64,000 bases of DNA from assembly GCA_002701845.1 (NCBI GenBank), contig NZXG01000005.1, forward strand, positions 1-64,000, read 5' to 3'. The stretch is from Pseudomonadales bacterium. Lineage in GTDB: Bacteria > Pseudomonadota > Gammaproteobacteria > Pseudomonadales > Ketobacteraceae. Numbering within the stretch: the first letter of the stretch is position 1; each line of letters opens with the position of its first letter. Shown in pieces: positions 10,501-18,253 of the stretch. Both the position numbers and the translations under genes were made by a program. The notes under the pieces are model-generated. The model made no database searches. It saw only the letters and a program-made list of their open reading frames with translations, and had not been told where the DNA came from.

Positions 10501-12148
10501 GCGTATCGCCAGCGCACTCCCCGGCGGGCAGCAACTGGCCTACCAATACGACCCCCTGGGTCACTTCACCGCCCTGGACTACAACGGCCGGCGCCTGACC
10601 CAACTGCTGCGCAACCCCCAAGGCCAGGAAATCGCCCGCACCCAGGGCCAGCTCCAGGCCGGCTTCGACTACGACCCCGCCGGCCGCCTCAACCGCCACT
10701 GGGTGCAACAGCAACACAGCCGCGAGGCCCTGATCCAGCGCCACTACCACTACGACCGGGCCGGCCGCCTGGCCGCCATCGACGACCTGCGTCAGGGCCC
10801 CACCCGCTACCACTACGACCCCCTGGACCGCCTCACCCGGGTTGAAGGCTACGCCCGTGAGGAATTCCACTTCGACCCCGCAGGCAACCTGCTGGACCCG
10901 TCCGACCGTGCTCAGCATGGCGCCAAACCCACCGCCAGCACCGGAAAGGGCAACCGCCTCCGATTCCACGGTGACCGCCACTTCACCTACGACGCCCGCG
11001 GTAATCTGATCGAAGAACGCCGGGGCAAACAGGGCAAACTCTGCACAAAATACACCTACAACAGCCAGAACCAACTGATCCGGGTGGACAAAAACGGCCA
11101 GACCACCCATTACGCCTACGACCCCCTGGGCCGGCGCAGCCACAAACAGGACGAGTTCGGCACCACCGAATTCCTCTGGAACGGGGATGTGCTGCTCAGC
11201 GAACAGCGCAACCACAGGGAAAAGCTCTACCTCTACGAACCCGATTCGTTCCGTCCCTTGTGTTTTATCGAAAACAACCAGTGCTACTTCTACCACCTGG
11301 ACCACCTGGGCACCCCCCGGGAACTGACCGACTGGGAAGGACATATCGTCTGGTCTGTGCGCTACAAAGCCTATGGCAATGTGCTTTCTCAACAAGTGGA
11401 GCAGGTGGAGAATAATCTGAGGTTTCAGGGCCAGTACTTCGATGAAGAGAGTGGGCTGCATTATAATCGGCATCGGTATTATGATCCGGGGACGGGGCAG
11501 TTTACTCAGCAGGATCCGATTGGGTTGTTGGGTGGTGATAACAACTACCAATATGCACCTAACCCCATAACCTGGATTGACCCGCTTGGTTTAAGTTGTA
11601 AAGAAGACCAGCCAAGCCGGATGGAATATCTTCAACAAAAATATGGGCACCTTACCCCTGATGAACGACGATCTCGTTTTGATGAACTAACAGAAGCAAA
11701 TGCGGAGCGATGGGTGCGAAATTATGAAGCGACTCTGAATCAGAAACACCCAGAGTTAAACGCACACTTTGTTGATAAGCATGCGCCAGACATCCCACTT
11801 GACCCAAATTTAAAACAGAGGTCAATTGATGGCTCTCACCCAAGAACAGGGCAACAACTACGACGATCCAGGCCTCAAACCAGCTCCCAATTTAAGGACT
11901 GGAAGACCCAGATGCACGTGCTCAACGAAGCCAAAACGAGGGAGACAAGAGGCTTACCCAAATATAATGGAGTAGATGCCCAAGGGAACGATACAATTGA
12001 GGGTATCTATCCTGGTGGTGCTGGTAGAGGTTATAAACCAAATCGAAGAGACCCGACGCACCCTACCTTTAATGAGCGCTTGGATGGCTGGGTAGTTAGA
12101 ATTGACCCTACGACAGGCGAACCGTTTACAGCTTATCCGAAGAAATAA
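7523..12148 (+). CDS. Rhs-family polymorphic toxin with C-terminal effector domain
   Basis: Large YD-repeat protein of 1541 residues. Residues 1-350 form an unassigned N-terminal region with a hydrophobic glycine/alanine segment near 235-275. There is no recognisable PAAR domain or signal peptide. A DUF6531-like start (GEPISLITGEELLEQEDFTV) near 353 opens the shell, followed by many YD repeats (YQYDPLGH, FEYDGLAQ and similar). The conserved Rhs core end reads DPIGLLGGDNNYQYAPNP then WIDPLGL near 1350, after which the variable toxin begins. The last 185 residues contain FVDKHAPD and end DPTTGEPFTAYPKK, a layout that resembles BECR-fold RNase toxins; that assignment is inference. Base composition drops sharply from about 11360 onward. 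No vgrG or other secretion gene is nearby, so it is an orphan. Confidence 0.88.
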   Translation: MGDPTPEPATSPDLVVRSPKCRVPDQWIDLDYRYDDLHATPVANLPFEVVCDRDPGVRRRGTTDASGQAHVTGLVPGPVTVTFQPDSDAVARQEAEDIRQELQKSLDSIVANIRQQTACQEQGWADTPDLMKGVIYTGAAAQGVWDGAVGFVEFMAQAAQILAQLGLEYADVWGCIVSGDIKALQAKLDRGRELADESVQTMENLFLLLSDADVRAMLYQFAEDYWNAHHSVEQVYLAGSAGSDIVIGLVLGALTGGAGAAAVAGKAIARGGQAVSHIMALLRKLIPRLKIIKTRLRFKGATRHQERYQVPVDRPNRPASPNHSANSRQTGRNGNGDPAPPVAATKVDGEPISLITGEELLEQEDFTVPGLIPLCWKRLYRTSNARNRGLGHGWTFPTCETLQIGNDAVLYQDAEGRQIELPVPAIGQFTSNSAEGLFLHREWHHLFYLKQPGQPDKLFAGEQHQSATLKLAALIDTVGNRWDCHYDPATQQIQRMSASWGTELQFDSDARGQIHRIRERTAEGFHTHACYEYSPDHDLIAVADAGGDREHFTYRHHIIIQRTLRSGFSFYFQWDDYSPRARCLRQWGDPRGADGQPTYDYRFQWEPDNRRSRSIDSNGGVREIHYNHRGQVLWETDPLGHRTQYQYDAHGRRSKTIDPLGHEHCDYYDELGNLSGHTDPAGGGFTLLYDLEHRPIAYTDAEGNTWTREYNRDGLVSQTVDAEGHTTRYFYNPQGLPEIIIDPGGHKHILAWSPTGQLLTRALADLEPIHYRYDARGRVTRSVQGEQTTGYQYNTKGDLTAIDYPDGTQAQLHYNANRQLTAYTDPLGRTTRFEYDGLAQISRRIDPSGHSLQYHYDRERNLIGLTNESGERYQLQYDANERLIREIGFDGRVQHYQYDPLGHLIAHIEGDHPDPDTRAAHTTGFERDPLGRLLHKRTPDGNDTQFTYNRNGQLTGASNPQRTLAFAYTPNGRLQAETQGQARLEHQYDPLGRRIASALPGGQQLAYQYDPLGHFTALDYNGRRLTQLLRNPQGQEIARTQGQLQAGFDYDPAGRLNRHWVQQQHSREALIQRHYHYDRAGRLAAIDDLRQGPTRYHYDPLDRLTRVEGYAREEFHFDPAGNLLDPSDRAQHGAKPTASTGKGNRLRFHGDRHFTYDARGNLIEERRGKQGKLCTKYTYNSQNQLIRVDKNGQTTHYAYDPLGRRSHKQDEFGTTEFLWNGDVLLSEQRNHREKLYLYEPDSFRPLCFIENNQCYFYHLDHLGTPRELTDWEGHIVWSVRYKAYGNVLSQQVEQVENNLRFQGQYFDEESGLHYNRHRYYDPGTGQFTQQDPIGLLGGDNNYQYAPNPITWIDPLGLSCKEDQPSRMEYLQQKYGHLTPDERRSRFDELTEANAERWVRNYEATLNQKHPELNAHFVDKHAPDIPLDPNLKQRSIDGSHPRTGQQLRRSRPQTSSQFKDWKTQMHVLNEAKTRETRGLPKYNGVDAQGNDTIEGIYPGGAGRGYKPNRRDPTHPTFNERLDGWVVRIDPTTGEPFTAYPKK

Positions 12149-12151
12149 CTT

Positions 12152-12532
12152 ATGAACTTAAAATACCCCAACAGTGAAGTTGAATTTAAAGTAACTCCCT
12201 CTTTTTTTCTAGGCGGGTTCAATGTGTATGATCGAGAAGAGACCTTAGAAAATAAACTAAACGCCTACAACCCTAATGATTCGCAGCAGATAAAGGAATT
12301 AATGCAGCGATATTTTTTTAATACTACGCGCATCGAAAGCCTTGGCCCTATGCATAGAGAGGAATTAAAGAACGCATTATTGAAGGCCTTAGCATCACCA
12401 GATTATGATTTTACATCTTTGCTTAAAGACAATGATGAGAAATGCTTTTACTTACCATCAGAATGGAATATTGAAAACCCAAGAAGATTCTTTGAAGTTA
12501 TCTACAAGACATTAAACGAAACATGGTCGTAG
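12152..12532 (+). CDS. Candidate immunity protein for the adjacent Rhs toxin
   Basis: Small, acidic, probably cytoplasmic protein of 126 residues with no signal peptide or membrane segment (MNLKYPNSEVEFKVTPSFFL at the start). It begins 3 bases after the Rhs stop on the same strand and shares the AT-rich composition of the toxin tip. I do not recognise the family. The immunity role rests on position only: polymorphic toxin genes are normally followed directly by their cognate immunity gene. The ribosome site is weak (GAAGAA), suggesting coupling to the toxin. Confidence 0.65.
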   Translation: MNLKYPNSEVEFKVTPSFFLGGFNVYDREETLENKLNAYNPNDSQQIKELMQRYFFNTTRIESLGPMHREELKNALLKALASPDYDFTSLLKDNDEKCFYLPSEWNIENPRRFFEVIYKTLNETWS

Positions 12533-12678
12533 TTAAAGCCAAGAAAATAAAACAAAGCCGTGGTATTGATAGGGATAGGCTTGACTCTGTTTATCGAAGT
12601 GGATTTGGTATCGGATACCTTTCTATGGTGGATAACTTTCCCAGAACAGTTTTAAGCCAGGCTACGGCAATCCGTTGA
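12523..12678 (+). CDS. Short overlapping ORF after the immunity gene
   Basis: ATG 12523 overlaps the end of the previous gene and gives 51 residues (begins MVVVKAKKIKQSRGIDRDRL). It is basic at the N-terminus, with the AT-rich composition of the toxin tip region. It could be a small protein, a relic of an older displaced toxin or immunity module, or chance. No family recognised. Confidence 0.25.
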   Translation: MVVVKAKKIKQSRGIDRDRLDSVYRSGFGIGYLSMVDNFPRTVLSQATAIR

Positions 12679-12774
12679 GCTGTCTCTCGTAATTTATCCT
12701 TCCTCAACAGATTTAGAGCATACTGTCAAAGCGACAACCAAACCACTTCGATTACATTTCAGCCAATTAACATG

Positions 12775-12810
12775 AAAAATGCAGTGCCCACTCCCGCAGA
12801 CACTGCATTT
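12775..12810 (-). terminator. Intrinsic terminator after clpB
   Basis: Perfect 10 bp inverted repeat AAATGCAGTG (12777-12786) / CACTGCATTT (12801-12810) with a 14-base loop, and A-run 12775-12779 giving U residues on the minus transcript. It lies 20 bases past the clpB stop. Confidence 0.8.
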
Positions 12811-12830
12811 CCATTTTCCAACAATACCAA

Positions 12831-15404
12831 TTACTTGCTGAACCGGATCTGATCTCCGTCCATTTGCGCGCGGATGGTTTCGCCCGGCAGGAATTCGCCA
12901 CTAAGGATGGACTGGGCCAGGGGATTTTCGATTTCCCGTTGGATGGCACGCTTCAGCGGTCGGGCGCCATAGACCGGATCGAATCCGGCCTCCACCAGCT
13001 TGGCCATGACTTCATCGGACAGCTCCAGGGTCAGATCGCGTTCTGCCAGCCGCTTACGCAGATTGGCCAGTTGGATTTCGGCGATACCGCGAATCTGTTC
13101 GTTCACCAGTGGGTGGAAGACCACCACTTCGTCGATGCGGTTGATCAGCTCCGGCCGGAAGTGAGTGGCGACGATATCCATCACCGCGGCTTTCATCTGT
13201 TGGTACTGGTCTTCGCCGGCCATGGTCTGGATCACGTCGGACCCCATGTTGGAGGTCATCACCACCACGGTGTTGCGGAAGTCCACGGTGCGGCCCTGTC
13301 CATCCGTAAGCCGGCCGTCCTCCAGCACCTGCAGCAGGATATTGAACACATCCGGGTGCGCTTTTTCCACTTCGTCCAGCAGGATGACCGAGTACGGCTT
13401 GCGGCGGACGTTTTCGGTGAGATACCCGCCTTCTTCGTAGCCCACGTATCCCGGCGGCGCGCCGATCAGACGAGCCACGGAGTGCTTCTCCATGAATTCC
13501 GACATATCGATGCGCACCAGGGCCTCTTCGGTGTCGAACAGGAAGGTGGCCAGGGCCTTACACAGCTCGGTTTTACCCACCCCGGTGGGCCCGAGGAACA
13601 GGAAGGAGCCGTTGGGCCGATTGGGGTCCGCCAGGCCGGCGCGGGAGCGGCGGATGGCATTGGACACGGCGCGAATGGCTTTATCCTGCCCCACTACCCG
13701 GTGGTGCAGGGCGTCTTCCATTTTCAGCAGTTTTTCCCGTTCGCCTTCCAGCATTTTGGACACAGGAATGCCGGTCCATTTGGAAACCACTTCGGCGATT
13801 TCCTCTTCGGTGACTTTATTGCGCAGGAGTTTCATTTCCATCATTTCCGCCTGCGCCGCCATATCCAGTTGCTTTTCCAGCTCAGGAATACGGCCGTACT
13901 GCAATTCCGACATTTTGGTCAGATCACCGCTGCGGCGGGCCTGCTCCAGGTCGATCCGGGCCTGCTCCAGGTCGGCCTTGATCTGCTGACTGCCGTGCAG
14001 CGAGGCTTTTTCCGCGGTCCAGACTTCTTCCAGGTCGGCATATTCTTTCTCAATCTTGTCGATCTCTTCGTTGAGCTTGTCCAACCGCTTGCGGGAAGCT
14101 TCGTCTTCCTCTTTTTTCAGGGCTTCCCGTTCCATTTTCAATTGAATCAGGCGTCGCTCCAGTCGATCCAGTTCTTCGGGCTTGGAGTCCATCTCCATGC
14201 GGATGCGGCTGGCGGCCTCATCCACCAGGTCAATGGCTTTGTCCGGCAACTGGCGATCGGTAATATAACGCTGGGACAGTTTGGCCGCCTCCACAATGGC
14301 GGAGTCGGTGATGTTCACCCCGTGGTGCACTTCGTAGCGCTCTTTCAAACCCCGCAGGATAGCAATGGCGTCTTCCACCGAGGGCTGATCCACAATCACC
14401 TTTTGGAAGCGACGCTCCAGGGCGGCGTCTTTCTCGATATACTGGCGGTACTCGTCCAGGGTGGTGGCGCCCACGCAATGCAGCTCACCCCGGGCCAGGG
14501 CCGGTTTCAGCATGTTGCCGGCATCCATGGCGCCTTCACTCTTACCGGCGCCCACCATGGTGTGCAATTCGTCGATGAAGAGAATGACACTGCCCTCTTC
14601 CTTGGCCAGTTCATTCAGCACGGATTTCAGGCGTTCCTCGAATTCACCACGATACTTGGCACCGGCCAGCAGAGAACCCATATCCAGGGAAAGAACCCGC
14701 TTGTTTTTCAGACCTTCGGGTACTTCGCCGTTCACCACCCGCTGGGCCAGACCTTCCACAATGGCGGTTTTACCCACCCCGGGTTCACCGATCAGCACCG
14801 GGTTATTCTTGGTGCGGCGTTGCAATACCTGAATGGTGCGACGAATCTCATCGTCGCGGCCGATCACCGGGTCCAATTTGCCGTCGGCGGCCCGCTTGGT
14901 CAGATCCAGGGTGTATTTTTCCAGCGCCTGCCGGCTTTCCTCTGCATTGGGATCGTTCACCTGTTCTCCCCCACGAACTTTTTCGATGGCGCTTTCCAGA
15001 TCCTGCTTGGACACGCCCAGTTTTTTGAAAATCTGCCCGGTGACGCCTTTATCCTCCACCATGGCCAGCACCACAATCTCACTGGAGATATAGGAATCCC
15101 CCCGCTGTTGGGCATATTTATCGGCCACGTTCAGAATGCGTCCCATGTCGTTGGACATGTGCACGTCACCATCGTGGTTTTGCACCTGAGGCAGACGGAT
15201 CAGCGCGGCGGTCACTTCGTCTTTGAGCTGGCCCACGTTGACGCCGGCCTGGGCCAGCAACGGCTTGATACTGCCGCCGCTGTCTTCCAGCATGGCGGAC
15301 AGTACATGCACCGGCTCGATAAAGTTATGATCCCGACCCACGGCAATGGACTGCGCGTCGGACAGCGCCATCTGCAGTTTGCTGGTCAATCGGTCAATTC
15401 GCAT
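12831..15404 (-). CDS. clpB: ClpB, ATP-dependent disaggregase
   Basis: Hexameric Hsp100 chaperone that pulls proteins out of aggregates together with DnaK. Order of domains: N-terminal Clp repeat domain ([19 protein letters not shown]), first AAA+ with Walker [14 protein letters not shown] near 205, coiled-coil middle domain (about 400-530, rich in Glu, Lys and Leu), second AAA+ with [13 protein letters not shown] near 605, and a C-terminal substrate-binding domain. At 858 residues it has the usual length. I chose ATG 15404, the conserved N-terminus, with CGAGGGTG upstream; the longer reading adds ten unlikely residues. A sigma-32-type promoter precedes it and a terminator follows. Confidence 0.97.
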   Translation of the reverse strand: MRIDRLTSKLQMALSDAQSIAVGRDHNFIEPVHVLSAMLEDSGGSIKPLLAQAGVNVGQLKDEVTAALIRLPQVQNHDGDVHMSNDMGRILNVADKYAQQRGDSYISSEIVVLAMVEDKGVTGQIFKKLGVSKQDLESAIEKVRGGEQVNDPNAEESRQALEKYTLDLTKRAADGKLDPVIGRDDEIRRTIQVLQRRTKNNPVLIGEPGVGKTAIVEGLAQRVVNGEVPEGLKNKRVLSLDMGSLLAGAKYRGEFEERLKSVLNELAKEEGSVILFIDELHTMVGAGKSEGAMDAGNMLKPALARGELHCVGATTLDEYRQYIEKDAALERRFQKVIVDQPSVEDAIAILRGLKERYEVHHGVNITDSAIVEAAKLSQRYITDRQLPDKAIDLVDEAASRIRMEMDSKPEELDRLERRLIQLKMEREALKKEEDEASRKRLDKLNEEIDKIEKEYADLEEVWTAEKASLHGSQQIKADLEQARIDLEQARRSGDLTKMSELQYGRIPELEKQLDMAAQAEMMEMKLLRNKVTEEEIAEVVSKWTGIPVSKMLEGEREKLLKMEDALHHRVVGQDKAIRAVSNAIRRSRAGLADPNRPNGSFLFLGPTGVGKTELCKALATFLFDTEEALVRIDMSEFMEKHSVARLIGAPPGYVGYEEGGYLTENVRRKPYSVILLDEVEKAHPDVFNILLQVLEDGRLTDGQGRTVDFRNTVVVMTSNMGSDVIQTMAGEDQYQQMKAAVMDIVATHFRPELINRIDEVVVFHPLVNEQIRGIAEIQLANLRKRLAERDLTLELSDEVMAKLVEAGFDPVYGARPLKRAIQREIENPLAQSILSGEFLPGETIRAQMDGDQIRFSK

Positions 15405-15463
15405 GAAACACCCTCGTAATCGGTAATGCGGCACCCGCAGGCGCCCTTGTAAACTGCTTTACA

Positions 15464-15491
15464 ATTTGGGGGCAACGCCGGGCTTTTCAAG
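15464..15491 (-). promoter_or_regulatory. Heat-shock (sigma-32-type) promoter of clpB
   Basis: On the minus strand CTTGAAA (15485-15491) is followed after 13 bp by CCCCAAAT (15464-15471). The sigma-32 consensus is CTTGAAA then CCCCAT-T at this kind of spacing, so the match is near perfect. It lies 60 bases upstream of the clpB start, in the gap after pgeF. Confidence 0.75.
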
Positions 15492-15527
15492 CGTCAACCG
15501 CATTTTAGTGGGGGGTTCCGGGGCTGG

Positions 15528-16295
15528 TTATTGAGCTGGATCAATCCAGATCAGGGACAGCAGCCGACCGCAACGGGGCTGACGTCGATAGGAGAAAAAC
15601 CGTGGCTCATAGAATGTACAGTAGTCACCGCCACTGATATGCGTGACACCGGCCCGGTGCAGGCGGCGCCGGGCCAGGCCATAGAGATCCGCCTGCCAGC
15701 GGCCCCGGGCATTGGGCTGGAATTCGGCCTGGGCGGCGGCATCCTGAGACACAAACGCCTGCCGTACCTCGTCCCCCACTTCGAAGGCGGGCTGGCTGAT
15801 GGCCGGCCCCAGCCAGACCCGAAGCTGCCGCGGGGACACCGCCAGTGCCTTCACAGTGGCTTCCAGCACCCCGGCGGCCAGCCCCCGCCAGCCGGCGTGG
15901 GCCAGGGCCACTACGCTGGCGTCGCAGGCGGCAAAGAACACCGGCAGGCAATCCGCCGTGTGCAGGGTACAGACCTGACCGGGTACCCGGCTGATAACCG
16001 CATCCCCTTCCCGCTCCAGGCCATCACCCTGCGCCTCCACCACGGTGGTGCCATGGACCTGTCGCAGCCACTGCGGCTGACCCTGCCATTGAAAATAATC
16101 CGCAAGGGCCTGGCGACAGGCCGCCACGGTATCCGGATCGTCCCCCACATGGCCGGCCGTGTTGAAACCATCAAACGGCGGCTGGCTCAGGTGGCCGGCG
16201 CGGGTGGTGCAGTAGGCCCGTACGCCGCTCACCCCCCAATCCGGTTGCAGCCATTGTGCCACTGTATGGGTATCCAGCATGCGGGTATCAGGCAT
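15528..16295 (-). CDS. pgeF: PgeF (YfiH/LACC1 family), peptidoglycan editing factor
   Basis: Family known as YfiH, multicopper polyphenol oxidase-like or LACC1. E. coli PgeF prevents misincorporation of serine into peptidoglycan precursors, and related proteins act on purine nucleosides. The zinc-site motifs are present: LHTADCLPVFF, ALAHAGWRGLAAG and GGDYCTFYEPRFFSYRR. I chose ATG 16295 (MPDTRMLDTHTV, 255 residues) with AGGACC upstream; it overlaps the rluD stop by 8 bases, so translation is probably coupled. The longer open frame runs backwards into rluD and is not credible. Confidence 0.9.
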   Translation of the reverse strand: MPDTRMLDTHTVAQWLQPDWGVSGVRAYCTTRAGHLSQPPFDGFNTAGHVGDDPDTVAACRQALADYFQWQGQPQWLRQVHGTTVVEAQGDGLEREGDAVISRVPGQVCTLHTADCLPVFFAACDASVVALAHAGWRGLAAGVLEATVKALAVSPRQLRVWLGPAISQPAFEVGDEVRQAFVSQDAAAQAEFQPNARGRWQADLYGLARRRLHRAGVTHISGGDYCTFYEPRFFSYRRQPRCGRLLSLIWIDPAQ

Positions 16296-17244
16296 GGGCC
16301 AGGTCCTGACGCAATACATCCAATATGGCGCTGAAGTCCTCTGGCAACGGCGCGGTCCATTCGCAATATTCCCCGGAGTCCGGATGCTCCAGCCCCAGCC
16401 GCGCGGCATGCAGGGCCTGGCGCCGGAACTGACGCAGGGCTTCAATCAGTTCCGGGGTCGCCCCCTTGGGCAGCCGCAGCCGCCCACCATAGGTCTGATC
16501 CCCCAACAGCGGATAATGTATATGAGCCATATGTACCCGGATCTGGTGGGTGCGGCCGGTTTCCAATTGCAAACGGATATGGGTGTGGGCCCGAAACCGC
16601 TCCTCCACCCGGTAATGGGTGACCGCCGGTTTCCCGTTATGCACCACGGCCTGACGGGTGCGCTGAGTGGGGTGGCGGCCAATGGGCTGATCCACTTTGC
16701 CACCGCCGGTCATCACCCCCTGCACGATGGCATGGTATTCGCGAAACGCGGTTTTGGCCTGCAGTTGCGCCACCAGCGCACTGTGAGCCTTGAGGGTTTT
16801 CGCCACCACCAGTAGCCCTGTGGTGTCTTTATCGATGCGGTGGACAATACCCGCCCGGGGCAGCGTGGCCAGCGCCGGGGCATGGTGCAACAGCGCATTC
16901 AGCAGGGTGCTGTCACGGTTGCCGGCGGCGGGATGCACCACCAGTCCCGCCGGCTTGTTAATGACCAGCAATTGCTGGTCCTCGAATACAATATTCAGGG
17001 CAATGGCCTGGGGCTCCCAACTTTCCTCGGCCACCAGCTCCGCGGCGAGCATCAGGGTCTCGCCGCCCAATACTTTTTCCTTGGGCTTGCGGGCCTGGCC
17101 ATCAACCGTCAACTCACCGCTCTTGATCCAGCTTTGCAGGCGGGAACGGGAATAATCGGGGAACAACTCCGTCGCCACCTGATCCAGACGCTGACCGGCA
17201 TGTTCATCGGCCACCTGGGCCCGGGCCTGTATCTGCTCGCTCAT
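16288..17244 (-). CDS. rluD: 23S rRNA pseudouridine synthase RluD
   Basis: Makes pseudouridines in helix 69 of 23S rRNA. An N-terminal S4 RNA-binding domain (QRLDQVATELFPDYSRSRLQ) is followed by the RluA-type catalytic domain with the aspartate in GIVHRIDKDTTGLLVVAKT. 318 residues, normal length. GAGAG precedes ATG 17244. It is divergent from bamD and overlaps pgeF at its end, as in Pseudomonas. Confidence 0.94.
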   Translation of the reverse strand: MSEQIQARAQVADEHAGQRLDQVATELFPDYSRSRLQSWIKSGELTVDGQARKPKEKVLGGETLMLAAELVAEESWEPQAIALNIVFEDQQLLVINKPAGLVVHPAAGNRDSTLLNALLHHAPALATLPRAGIVHRIDKDTTGLLVVAKTLKAHSALVAQLQAKTAFREYHAIVQGVMTGGGKVDQPIGRHPTQRTRQAVVHNGKPAVTHYRVEERFRAHTHIRLQLETGRTHQIRVHMAHIHYPLLGDQTYGGRLRLPKGATPELIEALRQFRRQALHAARLGLEHPDSGEYCEWTAPLPEDFSAILDVLRQDLAHA

Positions 17245-17407
17245 TGAACTCTCTCATTGCCTCTGGGTCCCATAGTCTACCGCACCTGAGCGTGAATGGG
17301 TGGCGTCTAAGGGGTTGACCCTTTGCCCTGGCGGGCTGTGTTCGCCGGCCATTCCCGCTATACTGGCGGCCCGAACCAATAATCCAGACTCAAGAACCTG
17401 TTACTTT

Positions 17408-18247
17408 ATGCATACACGGTACATTCCCCTGCTGCGCCTGGCGGCGCTGCTGCCATTGCTCACACTTCTGGCGGCCTGCGCCTCATCCCCCAAAACCCCG
17501 CAGCTGTCCGAGCGTCAGTTTTATGAAGAGGCCCAGGAGGCCATTGAGGCCAACAATATGACCCTGGCGATTGAACGCCTGCAGGGCCTGGAATCCCGCT
17601 ATCCCTTTGGCCGTTATGCGTCACAGGCCAAGCTGGACCTGATCTACTGTCACTACCGGGCCCTGGATTATGAAGCGGCGGCGGCCACGGCGGAGCGTTT
17701 TATCAACACCCACCCGGACCATCCGCAACTGGACTATGCCTATTACATGAAAGGGCTGGCCTCTTACAGCGTGGACCGGGGCCTGCTGGAGCGATTCATT
17801 CCCAGTGATTTTTCCGAGCGGGATATGGGGCCGGCCCGGGAATCGTTCGAGGATTTCAATCGTCTGATCAATCGCTTCCCCAACAGCAAATACGCGGCCG
17901 ATGCCCAGCAACGGATGATTTATCTGCGCAACCTGCTGGCGGCCTATGAGCTGCAGGCAGCCGAGTTTTACATGCGCCGTGGGGCCTTTGTCGCCGCCGC
18001 CAATCGCGGCCGGTATGTGGTGGAGAACTTCGACACCTCGCCGGCGGTGGCGGACGCTCTGGTGCTGATGGCGGAGGCCTACACCGAGTTGGATCAACCG
18101 GATTTGCGGGAGGGCGTGGTACAGGTATTGCGGCACAATTTTCCGCAACATCCCCGCCTGAGTGAAAACGGCGACCTTGAGTACGAAAAACGCCAGCGGG
18201 GACGACGCTCCCTGGCCAGCATTGTCACTTTCGGACTGCTGGATTAA
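17408..18247 (+). CDS. bamD: BamD, outer-membrane protein assembly lipoprotein
   Basis: Essential BAM-complex lipoprotein with five TPR repeats that docks BamA and helps insert beta-barrels in the outer membrane. A lipoprotein signal with lipobox LLAAC lies near residue 20. TPR signatures include FYEEAQEAIEANN, RFINTHPDHPQLDYAYYMKG and FNRLINRFPNSKYAADA. I used ATG 17408 (280 codons) because it places the signal at the N-terminus; the open frame upstream has no ribosome site. TATACT at 17359-17364 is a possible -10 without a good -35. Convergent with nadE, 6 bases apart. Confidence 0.94.
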   Translation: MHTRYIPLLRLAALLPLLTLLAACASSPKTPQLSERQFYEEAQEAIEANNMTLAIERLQGLESRYPFGRYASQAKLDLIYCHYRALDYEAAAATAERFINTHPDHPQLDYAYYMKGLASYSVDRGLLERFIPSDFSERDMGPARESFEDFNRLINRFPNSKYAADAQQRMIYLRNLLAAYELQAAEFYMRRGAFVAAANRGRYVVENFDTSPAVADALVLMAEAYTELDQPDLREGVVQVLRHNFPQHPRLSENGDLEYEKRQRGRRSLASIVTFGLLD

Positions 18248-18253
18248 CCCTCA

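Noticed and set aside
9400-11150. Regular repeats that might be taken for CRISPR or satellite DNA
   Set aside because: They are the codons of YD repeats (YDPLG-type) in a continuous reading frame with variable spacing, not identical repeats with unique spacers.
10223-11551. 442-codon minus-strand frame opposite YD repeats
   Set aside because: Repetitive Val/Gly-rich shadow of the tandem YD codons; it ends where the composition changes.
12864-15419. 851-codon plus-strand frame across clpB
   Set aside because: Mirror of clpB codons; His/Gln/Phe-rich text without motifs, while the minus strand encodes an intact ClpB.
16296-16445. 50-residue N-terminal extension of PgeF
   Set aside because: It lies inside rluD in another frame and is Arg/Trp/Pro-rich, unlike the family; ATG 16295 has a ribosome site.
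17300-17407. 36-residue N-terminal extension of BamD
   Set aside because: The lipoprotein signal must be N-terminal; ATG 17408 provides it, and the extension covers the probable promoter.
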